Assembly (NCBI GenBank): GCA_024687125.1
Contig: JAILFA010000081.1
Span: 23,632-87,631 of the forward strand
Direction of reading: 5' to 3'
DNA: 64,000 nt
Origin: Lachnospiraceae bacterium
GTDB lineage: Bacteria; Bacillota; Clostridia; Lachnospirales; Lachnospiraceae
Part shown: in pieces, positions 44,458-51,610 of the stretch
How positions within the stretch are numbered: the stretch's first letter is position 1
Layout of the letters: every line of letters begins with the position of its first letter
Notes under the pieces: model-generated
What the model saw: the letters and a program-made list of their open reading frames with translations, nothing else
The model's database searches: none
Told to the model about the DNA's origin: nothing
Position numbers and translations under genes: made by a program

Positions 44458-45693
44458 ATGGAATTCAACACGAAACTCCTGCATGGCAGGGCCGTAAAAA
44501 AATACGCAGACGGAGCGACACTTCCGCAGATATCGCAGGTAAGTGCGTTTCAGTACGACTCTGCACAGGAGCAGGAGGATGTGTTTCATCACAAGGCGGC
44601 CGGTTTTGCCTATTCCAGGGTTGCGAATCCGACAGTGGCAGCCTTTGAACAGCGGATCAATGAGATCGAGGGCGGAAATGCCGCGATCGCCTGCTCCTCC
44701 GGTATGTTTGCGATCACGCTTTCTCTTCTCAACATGCTCTGCGCAGGTGATGAGATCATTGCGGGAATGGGACTTTACGGAGGCAGCATCGATCTTTTTG
44801 AAGACCTCACGAAGTTTGATATCCGGACACGCTATGTCGCGCACATGACCCCAGAGGAGATCGAGCCGCTGATCAATGAAAAAACCAGAGTGATCTACGG
44901 CGAGGTGATCAGCAATCCTTCTCTGGAGATCATGGACATCAGGGCGGTCGCAGATCTCGCTCATGAGCATGGCCTGCCGCTGATCGTCGACAGCACGACG
45001 GCATCGCCGTATCTGATCAATCCGATCACGCTGGGTGCAGACATTGTTGTGCATTCCACGACGAAATACATCAACGGGAGCGGCAATTCGATCGGCGGGA
45101 TCATCATAGACAGCGCGAAGTTCAAGTGGGATTTTGACAGGTTCCGTGCTCTTGACGGGTACCGGCAGTTTAAGAATCTGGCATATACCATCCGTCTCAG
45201 GACGGATATCTGGGAGAATATGGGTGGCTGTATGGCGCCGATGACAGCCTTTATGAATGTCATCGGACTTGAGACCCTGGGGCTGAGGATGCAGCGGATC
45301 TGCGACAATGCGGCAGAACTCGCGAAGAATCTCGCAGAACTGGATGGCGTAGAGGTGAACCACCCGTCGCTGACGGGATGCACAGGGTATGAACTGGCAA
45401 ACAGCCAGCTGCATGGGAAAGGCGGCGGGATCCTCACTTTCCGTGTGGGATCCAGAGAGCGGGCGTATGAGGTGATCAATTCCCTGAAGTACGCGGTAAG
45501 AGCGACATCACTTGGAGACACCAGGACGCTTGTAATCCATCCCGCATCTACGCTTTATATCAGGAGCACACAGGAGCAGAGGATCGCGGCAGGGGTGTAT
45601 GACGACCTGATCCGCGTGAGCGTCGGGATCGAGGATGTGTCGGATCTGATCGAAGATTTTACGAATGCCATAAGAACTGCAAAAACAGCATAG
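44458..45693 (+). CDS. metY: O-acetylhomoserine sulfhydrylase / Cys-Met metabolism PLP enzyme (MetY-like)
   Basis: A 411-residue fold-type I PLP enzyme of the Cys/Met metabolism family. It has YSRVANPTVAAFEQRINEIEGG, the cofactor-site CSSGMFAITLSLLN, the PLP lysine Lys203 in HSTTKYINGSGNSIGG, and the C-terminal HPASTLYIRST. The NGSG pattern after the lysine favours an O-acetylhomoserine sulfhydrylase over cystathionine synthase or lyase. In the protein-thiocarboxylate pathway known from Wolinella, MetY takes sulfur from a carrier protein to make homocysteine; the next three genes encode that carrier, its activator and its protease. GGGAGAG precedes ATG 44458. Confidence 0.88.
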   Translation: MEFNTKLLHGRAVKKYADGATLPQISQVSAFQYDSAQEQEDVFHHKAAGFAYSRVANPTVAAFEQRINEIEGGNAAIACSSGMFAITLSLLNMLCAGDEIIAGMGLYGGSIDLFEDLTKFDIRTRYVAHMTPEEIEPLINEKTRVIYGEVISNPSLEIMDIRAVADLAHEHGLPLIVDSTTASPYLINPITLGADIVVHSTTKYINGSGNSIGGIIIDSAKFKWDFDRFRALDGYRQFKNLAYTIRLRTDIWENMGGCMAPMTAFMNVIGLETLGLRMQRICDNAAELAKNLAELDGVEVNHPSLTGCTGYELANSQLHGKGGGILTFRVGSRERAYEVINSLKYAVRATSLGDTRTLVIHPASTLYIRSTQEQRIAAGVYDDLIRVSVGIEDVSDLIEDFTNAIRTAKTA

Positions 45694-45707
45694 AACAGGA
45701 GGAAAAC

Positions 45708-45917
45708 ATGAAGATCACGGTAGGTGGAGAAACAAAGGAAGTTAAGGACGGGATCACGATCGCCGAACTGATCGAGACGGAAAATGTAGAAACACCGGAG
45801 TATGTCACGGTATCGGTCAATGAAGAGTTCGCGGACAAGGACAGCTATGCTTCGCAGGCTCTCTCCGAGGGTGACACGGTGGAATTTCTGTATTTCATGG
45901 GCGGAGGGCGTGCATAA
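45708..45917 (+). CDS. hcyS: HcyS-like sulfur carrier protein with C-terminal RA extension
   Basis: A 69-residue beta-grasp protein of the ThiS/MoaD type. It begins MKITVGGETKEVKDG and ends EFLYFMGGGRA. Working carriers end exactly in Gly-Gly; here Arg68-Ala69 follow the glycines, so the protein needs trimming before it can be adenylated and turned into a thiocarboxylate. Wolinella HcyS is likewise made with a C-terminal Ala that the HcyD protease removes, and a JAMM protease gene lies two genes on. AGGAGG precedes ATG 45708. A thiamin role is less likely, as no other thi genes are present. Confidence 0.88.
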   Translation: MKITVGGETKEVKDGITIAELIETENVETPEYVTVSVNEEFADKDSYASQALSEGDTVEFLYFMGGGRA

Positions 45918-46729
45918 TGGCTTTTACCAACGAACAGCTCGAACGCTATTCCAGGCATATCATCCTGAAAGAAGTCGGCGCGAAAGGACAGAAAAAGATC
46001 TGTGCCGCAAAGGTTCTGATCATCGGTGCGGGAGGCCTTGGGGCGCCGGCAGCGCTGTATCTCGCGGCGGCCGGGGTCGGGACGATCGGCATCGCGGACG
46101 CGGATGAGGTCGATCTTTCCAATCTGCAGAGACAGGTCATCCATACGACCCGTGATATCGGCAAGCCCAAGGTGGAATCCGCCAGGGAGACCATGAACGA
46201 CATCAATCCGGATGTTCAGGTGAATACCTACCATACTTTCGTGACGAGTGAAAACATCATGGATCTCATCGCAGACTATGATTTCATCCTGGACGGCACT
46301 GACAATTTCCCTGCGAAGTTCCTGATCAACGACGCTTGCGTCATGGCGAAAAAGCCGTTCTGCCACGCAGGGATCATACGATTCAGGGGGCAGCTCATGA
46401 CCTGGCTTCCCGATCAGGATCTGCCGTGTTATCGCTGTGTGTTCAAAGAGCCCCCGCCAAAGGATGCCGTGCCTACCTGCAAGCAGGCCGGCGTGATCGG
46501 TGCCATGGCCGGCGTGATCGGATGTCTTCAGGCAATGGAAGCCGTGAAGTACATCGTCGGAGCGGGAGATCTCCTGACAGGGCAGCTGCTCACCTTTGAC
46601 GCACTCAAGATGGATTTCCATAAGGTGGCTCTGCCGAAGAGAAGCATAAAATGTGCCGTCTGCGGTGATCATCCGACGATCACGCAGCTCATCGATTATG
46701 AGCAGGCGGTCTGTGAGTTAAAGCATTAG
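45917..46729 (+). CDS. hcyF: HcyF-like E1-type adenylyltransferase (ThiF/MoeB family)
   Basis: A 270-residue E1-like enzyme that should adenylate the C-terminal glycine of the carrier. All key elements are intact: RYSRHIILKEVG (trans-acting Arg), ATP loop GAGGLGAPAALYLAAAG, DADEVDLSNLQRQVIH, GKPKVESA, and DGTDNFPAKFLIND. Zinc cysteines lie in CYRC and CAVC, and PTCKQAGV carries the probable catalytic Cys. It overlaps hcyS by one base. The intact sequence is the reference for judging the degenerate E1 domain of the fusion protein at 47454. Confidence 0.92.
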   Translation: MAFTNEQLERYSRHIILKEVGAKGQKKICAAKVLIIGAGGLGAPAALYLAAAGVGTIGIADADEVDLSNLQRQVIHTTRDIGKPKVESARETMNDINPDVQVNTYHTFVTSENIMDLIADYDFILDGTDNFPAKFLINDACVMAKKPFCHAGIIRFRGQLMTWLPDQDLPCYRCVFKEPPPKDAVPTCKQAGVIGAMAGVIGCLQAMEAVKYIVGAGDLLTGQLLTFDALKMDFHKVALPKRSIKCAVCGDHPTITQLIDYEQAVCELKH

Positions 46730-46744
46730 ATCAGGTAGAAAACC

Positions 46745-47164
46745 ATGAAGATCACGATACGACAGGAAGACTATGACAGGATGCTCGCCCATGCGAGAAA
46801 AGAGCTGCCCAACGAGGCCTGCGGCCTGATCGCCGGAGAGGACACAGAGGACGGCGTACGGCAGATCCGCTTTGTCTATCTGCTGACGAACACGGACGCG
46901 TCCAATGAACACTTTACGCTGGATCCCAGGGAACAGCTGCAGGCAGTCAAGGATATGCGGGCCAACGGCTGGAAGCCGCTGGGCAACTGGCATTCCCATC
47001 CGGAGTCACCGAGCCGTCCGTCCGAAGAGGACAAGCGTCTGGCATATGACAGCAAGGCGAGCTATCTGATCCTGTCACTCATGGACAGGGAGAATCCTGT
47101 CCTGCATTCGTTCCATATTGAAAACGGTGTTTCGGAAGCGGAAGAACTGGAGGTCCTGCCGTAA
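46745..47164 (+). CDS. hcyD: HcyD-like JAMM/Mov34 metalloprotease
   Basis: A 139-residue JAB1/MPN zinc protease of the Mec+/HcyD type. The complete JAMM motif is present: Glu24 (NEACGLIAG), then His83-Ser-His85-Pro, six residues, Ser93, two residues and Asp96. In Wolinella, HcyD frees the GG end of HcyS; in mycobacteria, Mec+ releases cysteine from the carrier CysO. The carrier at 45708 ends GGGRA, so processing of the carrier is the likely role. It follows hcyF by 15 bases. Confidence 0.92.
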   Translation: MKITIRQEDYDRMLAHARKELPNEACGLIAGEDTEDGVRQIRFVYLLTNTDASNEHFTLDPREQLQAVKDMRANGWKPLGNWHSHPESPSRPSEEDKRLAYDSKASYLILSLMDRENPVLHSFHIENGVSEAEELEVLP

Positions 47165-47196
47165 GAAGCGGCAGTTCCGCGGAGAGGAGGAAAAAC

Positions 47197-47451
47197 ATGG
47201 CTGTCAGTGATCACAATATCACAGATAAGATCGATATCACCGATGTCACCTGCCCGATCACCTTTGTCAAGGCCAAGGTGGCGATCGAGGAACTGGAAGA
47301 GGGAGAGATCCTGCAGATCCACTTAAACAGCGGGGAACCGCTTGAAAATGTGCCCCGAAGTCTCGGAGAAGAGGGCCATGAAGTGCTGGAAAAGATCGAT
47401 AACAACGACGGCACCTGGGAACTCATCGTAAAACGCGGACAAGAGGTGTAG
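47197..47451 (+). CDS. TusA/SirA-like sulfur-relay protein
   Basis: An 84-residue small protein of the TusA fold. The signature Cys-Pro is at residues 19-20 (ITDVTCPITFVKAKVAIEEL), where TusA proteins carry a persulfide. The segment GEILQIHLNSGEPLENVPRSL matches the rest of the fold. GAGGAGG precedes ATG 47197. It likely carries persulfide sulfur from the desulfurase or rhodanese towards the carrier; the direction is inferred. Confidence 0.88.
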   Translation: MAVSDHNITDKIDITDVTCPITFVKAKVAIEELEEGEILQIHLNSGEPLENVPRSLGEEGHEVLEKIDNNDGTWELIVKRGQEV

Positions 47452-47453
47452 AA

Positions 47454-48914
47454 ATGGGCGTCAGGATCATCATCGCGGCGTCGCTCCGCACCTTTACGAA
47501 CCGGACGCCGGAAGTTGAAGTACAGGCAGATACTGTTTCCGCGGCGCTCAGCGCATTGACGGACGAGTACCCGGAGGCGGCCAGAGGTCTGTTTGATGAG
47601 AACGGCGATCTGCGGGGATTTGTCAGTATCTATGTGAATGACCGCGATATCCGGACGCTGAAAGGACTGGGCACAAAGCTTTCCGACGGGGACGAGATCT
47701 ATCTGCTCCCTGCCATCGCCGGAGGTGCCTGTGAGAGCGTGATCAGCACCGAACGGATGAAGGAAGTCAAAATTGAAGACAAGGAGATCCGGCGGTACAA
47801 CAACCATCTGCAGCTCAAGGAGATCAGCATCAAGGGGCAGAAACGGATCATGGCCGGACGCGTGCTCATTGCCGGGATCGGCGCCCTGGGCGGCGTTGTC
47901 GCGGAACGACTGGCTGCGGCCGGTGTCGGTACGATCGGTCTGGCGGACGACAGGGAGGTCCTGCTCGACGGGCTGCAGGTGCAGACCATCCACAGTTCAA
48001 GGGACATTGACCGTCCGAGGGCAGCCTCCGCCAGGGACCGTCTCAAAAAACTGAACCCGAATGTGACGACAGTCACGTATCAGGATAAGCTGTCCGCGGA
48101 TAACATCGAAGAGATCATCGAAGACTACGACATCGTCGTGGACGCAACGGACAGCTTCGTGACCAGATATCTGATCAGTGACGCGTGTGCACTGCACAAC
48201 AAGCCGGATGTATTCGGCGCGATGTATCAGTTCGAGGGATTTGTCACGGTGCTCTGCACCGGGGACGCTCCCTGCTATCGCTGCCTGTATCCGTCGCCTC
48301 CGCCGGCAGGGATCGTGCCTTCGTGTGCCGCTTCCGGTGTGATGAACGCACTGCCCGGGATCATCGGTTCGCTGATGGAGGCGGAGGTACTGAAGCTTCT
48401 CACGGGGAGCGGTGAGCCGCTGGTCGGCAAGGCGATCCGGCTGGATTCGTGGAATCTCCAGTACCGGATGATCCATACGGCCAGCGATCCGGGCTGTGCC
48501 GTCTGCGGCAGCGCTCCGTCGATCCGCACGGTACAGGATATCGACTACGAGGATTTCTGCGGGCTTCGTGAGGATCCGGACGAGGAACCGATCGAAGGGA
48601 TCGAGGCGGAGGAGCTTGCGAGACGGATCATGAGCGAGGAAAAGATCACGATCATCGATGTGCGGGAACCGCACGAGCGTGCAATCCGGCGATTCCCGGG
48701 AACGCTCGCCATCCCGATCGGCCAGTTGGCAAGAAGACAGAAGGAACTGGACCCTGAGGTCGATACGATCTTTGTATGTAAGGAGGGGAAGCGCAGCATC
48801 CTGGCGATCAGAACGCTGCGTGAAGCAGGGTATACGGGGCCCATGTACAACCTCAAAGGAGGACTTGAGAATGCGGCGCAGATCATCTTCCCGCATGAAG
48901 GGGCATGGTTGTAA
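47454..48914 (+). CDS. Three-domain fusion: MoaD-like carrier, degenerate E1 (ThiF/MoeB), rhodanese
   Basis: A 486-residue fusion. Residues 1-91 are MoaD/ThiS-like and end in the classical LLPAIAGG (Gly90-Gly91), here internal. Residues 105-370 are an E1 fold with zinc CYRC/CAVC and a PSC cysteine, but compared with the neighbouring HcyF the ATP site is damaged: RYSRHI becomes RYNNHL (Asn117), DADEV becomes DDREV (Arg167), SNLQRQ becomes DGLQVQ (Gly173, Val176), and GKPK becomes DRPR (Arg189). VDATDS keeps its Asp. A rhodanese domain follows with active Cys442 in CKEGKRS. It is probably a pseudo-E1 scaffold for sulfur transfer rather than an adenylating enzyme. Confidence 0.88.
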   Translation: MGVRIIIAASLRTFTNRTPEVEVQADTVSAALSALTDEYPEAARGLFDENGDLRGFVSIYVNDRDIRTLKGLGTKLSDGDEIYLLPAIAGGACESVISTERMKEVKIEDKEIRRYNNHLQLKEISIKGQKRIMAGRVLIAGIGALGGVVAERLAAAGVGTIGLADDREVLLDGLQVQTIHSSRDIDRPRAASARDRLKKLNPNVTTVTYQDKLSADNIEEIIEDYDIVVDATDSFVTRYLISDACALHNKPDVFGAMYQFEGFVTVLCTGDAPCYRCLYPSPPPAGIVPSCAASGVMNALPGIIGSLMEAEVLKLLTGSGEPLVGKAIRLDSWNLQYRMIHTASDPGCAVCGSAPSIRTVQDIDYEDFCGLREDPDEEPIEGIEAEELARRIMSEEKITIIDVREPHERAIRRFPGTLAIPIGQLARRQKELDPEVDTIFVCKEGKRSILAIRTLREAGYTGPMYNLKGGLENAAQIIFPHEGAWL

Positions 48915-48972
48915 GAAGGCTTTTGCGCCTTTATCAACAAAGTAAACAGTTAAGAAAGGAAGGGAAAGAAAC

Positions 48973-49923
48973 ATGGCAAAAGACGTACAGGAAGGCATCA
49001 ACGCATTGGGGGCGCAGGCAGCATATAATCTTGCCAATGTCACCAAGACCAGACCGCAGTATGGGGCACTCACGCCGAAGTGGCTGCCCAGGCTTCTGGA
49101 GTTCAAAGGACTCGAAACAGGGATCTACCGTGTCAATCGTGTCGTGGAAGGCGATACACCTCTGGATGCACTCTGCTCCGCAACGAAGAAGAGCGATATC
49201 ATCCCGCAGGGTTACGTGGAGTATCAGACAGAGCCCAGAGAATACCGACTGAACTCTATTTCCGCGATCATCAATGTCAATACCGCGATCGAGGATGTCT
49301 ACAGCGCACCCTATGATCAGGTGCAGGAGCAGCTCGCTCTCGCGATCGACTCCCTGCGTGAGAGACAGGAGAGTCAGCTCATCAACAATGACGACTACGG
49401 TCTTTTGAAGAACGTACCCGATTCCCAGCGCATCGAGACGCTGAACGGAGCGCCGACCCCGGATGATCTGGACGAGCTGATCACCAAGGTCTGGAAGGAG
49501 CCCTCTTTCTTCCTGGCACATCCCAGAGCTATCGCGGCGTTTGAACGCGAGTGCACAAAGCGCGGAGTTCCGCCGATGACGACCAATATCGCGGGCGGCA
49601 CGTTCATTCTGTGGCGCGGTATCCCGATCATTCCCACAGACAAGCTGATGGTGGACGGCCAGAAGAATCCCAAGGCGAAGAGCGGCAAGACCAACATCCT
49701 GCTGATCCGTACGGGTGAAGCAAAGCGCGGAGTGGTCGGCCTTTATCAGGCGGGGCTTAAGAATGAAGAATCCCGCGGTCTGTCCGTCAGATTCCGGGGG
49801 ATCGACGACAAGGGCGTTGCTTCCTATCTGCTTTCCCTTTACTGCTCGGCAGCGATCCTCGCGGATGATGCCATTGCGTGCCTTGAGGATGTGGAGGTAG
49901 GAGAATACTATGATTACGATTGA
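48973..49923 (+). CDS. Family 2A encapsulin shell protein (SrpI-like)
   Basis: A 316-residue HK97-fold shell protein that should assemble into a closed nanocompartment. It has features I know from the SrpI-type family 2A: LANVTKTRPQYGALTP near the start, ETGIYRVNRV, SAPYDQVQEQL, ESQLINNDDYGLL, GAPTPDDLDELITKVWKEP, the ending SLYCSAAILADDAIACLEDV and the acidic GEYYDYD. Family 2A shells package cysteine desulfurases, and such a gene follows with a 14-base overlap. AAGGAAGGG precedes ATG 48973. It is not a phage capsid: no other phage genes are nearby. Confidence 0.93.
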   Translation: MAKDVQEGINALGAQAAYNLANVTKTRPQYGALTPKWLPRLLEFKGLETGIYRVNRVVEGDTPLDALCSATKKSDIIPQGYVEYQTEPREYRLNSISAIINVNTAIEDVYSAPYDQVQEQLALAIDSLRERQESQLINNDDYGLLKNVPDSQRIETLNGAPTPDDLDELITKVWKEPSFFLAHPRAIAAFERECTKRGVPPMTTNIAGGTFILWRGIPIIPTDKLMVDGQKNPKAKSGKTNILLIRTGEAKRGVVGLYQAGLKNEESRGLSVRFRGIDDKGVASYLLSLYCSAAILADDAIACLEDVEVGEYYDYD

Positions 49924-51451
49924 TAACGGACCGGAGAGCTTCGGGCTTCCGAGTGCGGAAAGCCTCGAAAAGCTGGCCAACTCCATGTGGGAGCCTGCTC
50001 CTGCCGTTGTCGCTGTGCCGGAAACGCCTTTTCAGGAGCCGGAGGCCTTTGCTTCCTGGCCCGGGCAGGCCGCATCCGTGACAAAACCCGTCGAGCATCT
50101 GCTTCCTGCCGATGAGGATGAAAAGAACACGATCCGTGTCGCTGTGCGTGACGCGAACACAGGAGGGGAGCAGGATTCTCTCTATGTGCTGTCCGATCGT
50201 GTAAACGGTGAGCATACCAGGAGAGAAGACGGGATCAACGTCGGCTCGAAAACGCTGGCACAGATCCGTGACGACTTCCCGATCCTCAGGGAGCAGGTCG
50301 GCGGTTTTCCGCTCGTCTGGCTCGACAACGGCGCAACAACGCAGAAGCCCAAGACGGTCATTGACAGGCTTTCGGAGTTCTACACACATGAAAATTCCAA
50401 TGTACACCGCGGCGCGCACGAGCTGGCAGCTCGTTCCACCGATGCCTATGAAAACGCCAGGCAGATCACGGCAGATTTCATCGGTGCGCCGGACAAGGAT
50501 GACATTGTCTTTGTCCGCGGAACGACAGAGGGAATCAATCTGGTCGCAAACGCCTATGTCAAACCGCTTCTTGCACCCGGCGACGAGATCATCCTGAGCA
50601 TCCTGGAGCATCATGCCAATATCGTGCCATGGCAGCTGGTGGCCGCAGAGACCGGTGCAGTGCTCAAGGTCATTCCCTGCGATGAGAGCGGGCAGCTGAT
50701 CCTTCCGGAATATGAAAAACTGTTCACACCATGCACGAAGTTTGTCTCTATCACGCAGGTCTCCAATGTACTGGGGACTGTGACACCTGTGGAGGAGATC
50801 ATCGCCATTGCGCACAGACACGGTGTGCCGATCCTGATCGACGGGGCACAGAGTGTCGCACACATGCCAGTGAATGTCAGTGCCATGGACGCGGATTTCT
50901 TTGTCTTTTCCGGACACAAGATCTTTGCTCCGACCGGGATCGGCGCGGTTTACGGCAAAAAAGCCCTGCTGGACGCAGCAAAACCGTATCACGGCGGCGG
51001 GAACATGATCAAGGACGTCACCTTTGAGCGGACGATCTACAATCCGGCACCGAACAAGTTTGAAGCGGGGACTGGATCCATCGCGGATGCTGTCGGACTC
51101 GGAGAAGCACTGTCCTATCTGACGAGTGTAGGTATGCCTGCGATCCATCAGTGGGAGCAGGAACTGGTTCAGTACGGCATGAAGGAACTGGGTACAGTAC
51201 CGGGACTTCATCTGGTCGGCACAGCACCCGGAAAATCAGGTGCGCTCTCATTTAAACTGGACGGCTATGAGGACGGCGCGGTAGGAGAGTATCTGAACCG
51301 CTACGGTATCGCAGTCCGGACGGGACACCACTGCGCCCAGCCGGTGCTCCGCAGGTTCGGCCTGGAAAGTGTCGTTCGTCCAACGCTGGCATTCTACAAT
51401 TCACACGGGGATATAGACGCTCTGGTCAGGGCCCTTCGCGGCCTGGCATAG
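49910..51451 (+). CDS. SufS-type cysteine desulfurase with N-terminal encapsulin cargo domain
   Basis: A 513-residue group II desulfurase that takes sulfur from cysteine as an enzyme persulfide. The catalytic part starts near residue 117 (DDFPILREQVGGFPLVWLDN), with PLP Lys337 in FSGHKIFAPTG and persulfide Cys475 in RTGHHCAQP. Before it is an extension of about 110 residues, low in predicted structure, with LPSAESLEKLANSMW near the N-terminus. Family 2A encapsulin cargo enzymes carry such unstructured extensions for shell loading. The overlap with the shell gene supports co-production. AGGAG upstream of ATG 49910. Confidence 0.95.
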   Translation: MITIDNGPESFGLPSAESLEKLANSMWEPAPAVVAVPETPFQEPEAFASWPGQAASVTKPVEHLLPADEDEKNTIRVAVRDANTGGEQDSLYVLSDRVNGEHTRREDGINVGSKTLAQIRDDFPILREQVGGFPLVWLDNGATTQKPKTVIDRLSEFYTHENSNVHRGAHELAARSTDAYENARQITADFIGAPDKDDIVFVRGTTEGINLVANAYVKPLLAPGDEIILSILEHHANIVPWQLVAAETGAVLKVIPCDESGQLILPEYEKLFTPCTKFVSITQVSNVLGTVTPVEEIIAIAHRHGVPILIDGAQSVAHMPVNVSAMDADFFVFSGHKIFAPTGIGAVYGKKALLDAAKPYHGGGNMIKDVTFERTIYNPAPNKFEAGTGSIADAVGLGEALSYLTSVGMPAIHQWEQELVQYGMKELGTVPGLHLVGTAPGKSGALSFKLDGYEDGAVGEYLNRYGIAVRTGHHCAQPVLRRFGLESVVRPTLAFYNSHGDIDALVRALRGLA

Positions 51452-51476
51452 GCACTATACCGGAAAGAAGATGATG

Positions 51477-51521
51477 AAACCGTCTCAGGGTGCAGTTATA
51501 CGGCACTTTGGGACGGTTTTG
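51477..51521 (+). terminator. Terminator of the sulfur/encapsulin operon
   Basis: The imperfect stem AAACCGTC...GGACGGTTTT (51477-51484 with 51510-51520, plus inner pairs) with a loop of about 15 bases and a T-rich end. It closes the operon that begins at 44458. Confidence 0.75.
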
Positions 51522-51540
51522 CTCTGCTGTAAGTTACCCT

Positions 51541-51569
51541 TTGCTAATTTTTCCAAAATGCGCTATCAT
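51541..51569 (+). promoter_or_regulatory. Promoter of the EAL gene
   Basis: TTGCTA (51541-51546), a 17-base spacer and TATCAT (51564-51569). An ATG at 51578 lies almost at the predicted transcription start; the preferred start at 51611 leaves a leader of about 35 bases. Confidence 0.7.
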
Positions 51570-51610
51570 CTATCAGGATGGTCGGTTTTCGGCGCGGGGG
51601 GCAGAGGCGT

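Noticed and set aside
45708-46729. Thiamin synthesis genes thiS and thiF
   Set aside because: No thiG, thiH or thiC is present; the C-terminal RA extension, the JAMM protease and metY point to the homocysteine pathway.
48973-49923. Phage major capsid protein
   Set aside because: The HK97 fold is shared, but no portal, terminase, protease or tail genes are near, and the following desulfurase with a long N-terminal extension fits a family 2A encapsulin.
51578-51610. Leaderless start of the EAL gene at ATG 51578
   Set aside because: Possible, but ATG 51611 has a G-rich ribosome site and a normal leader, so it was preferred.
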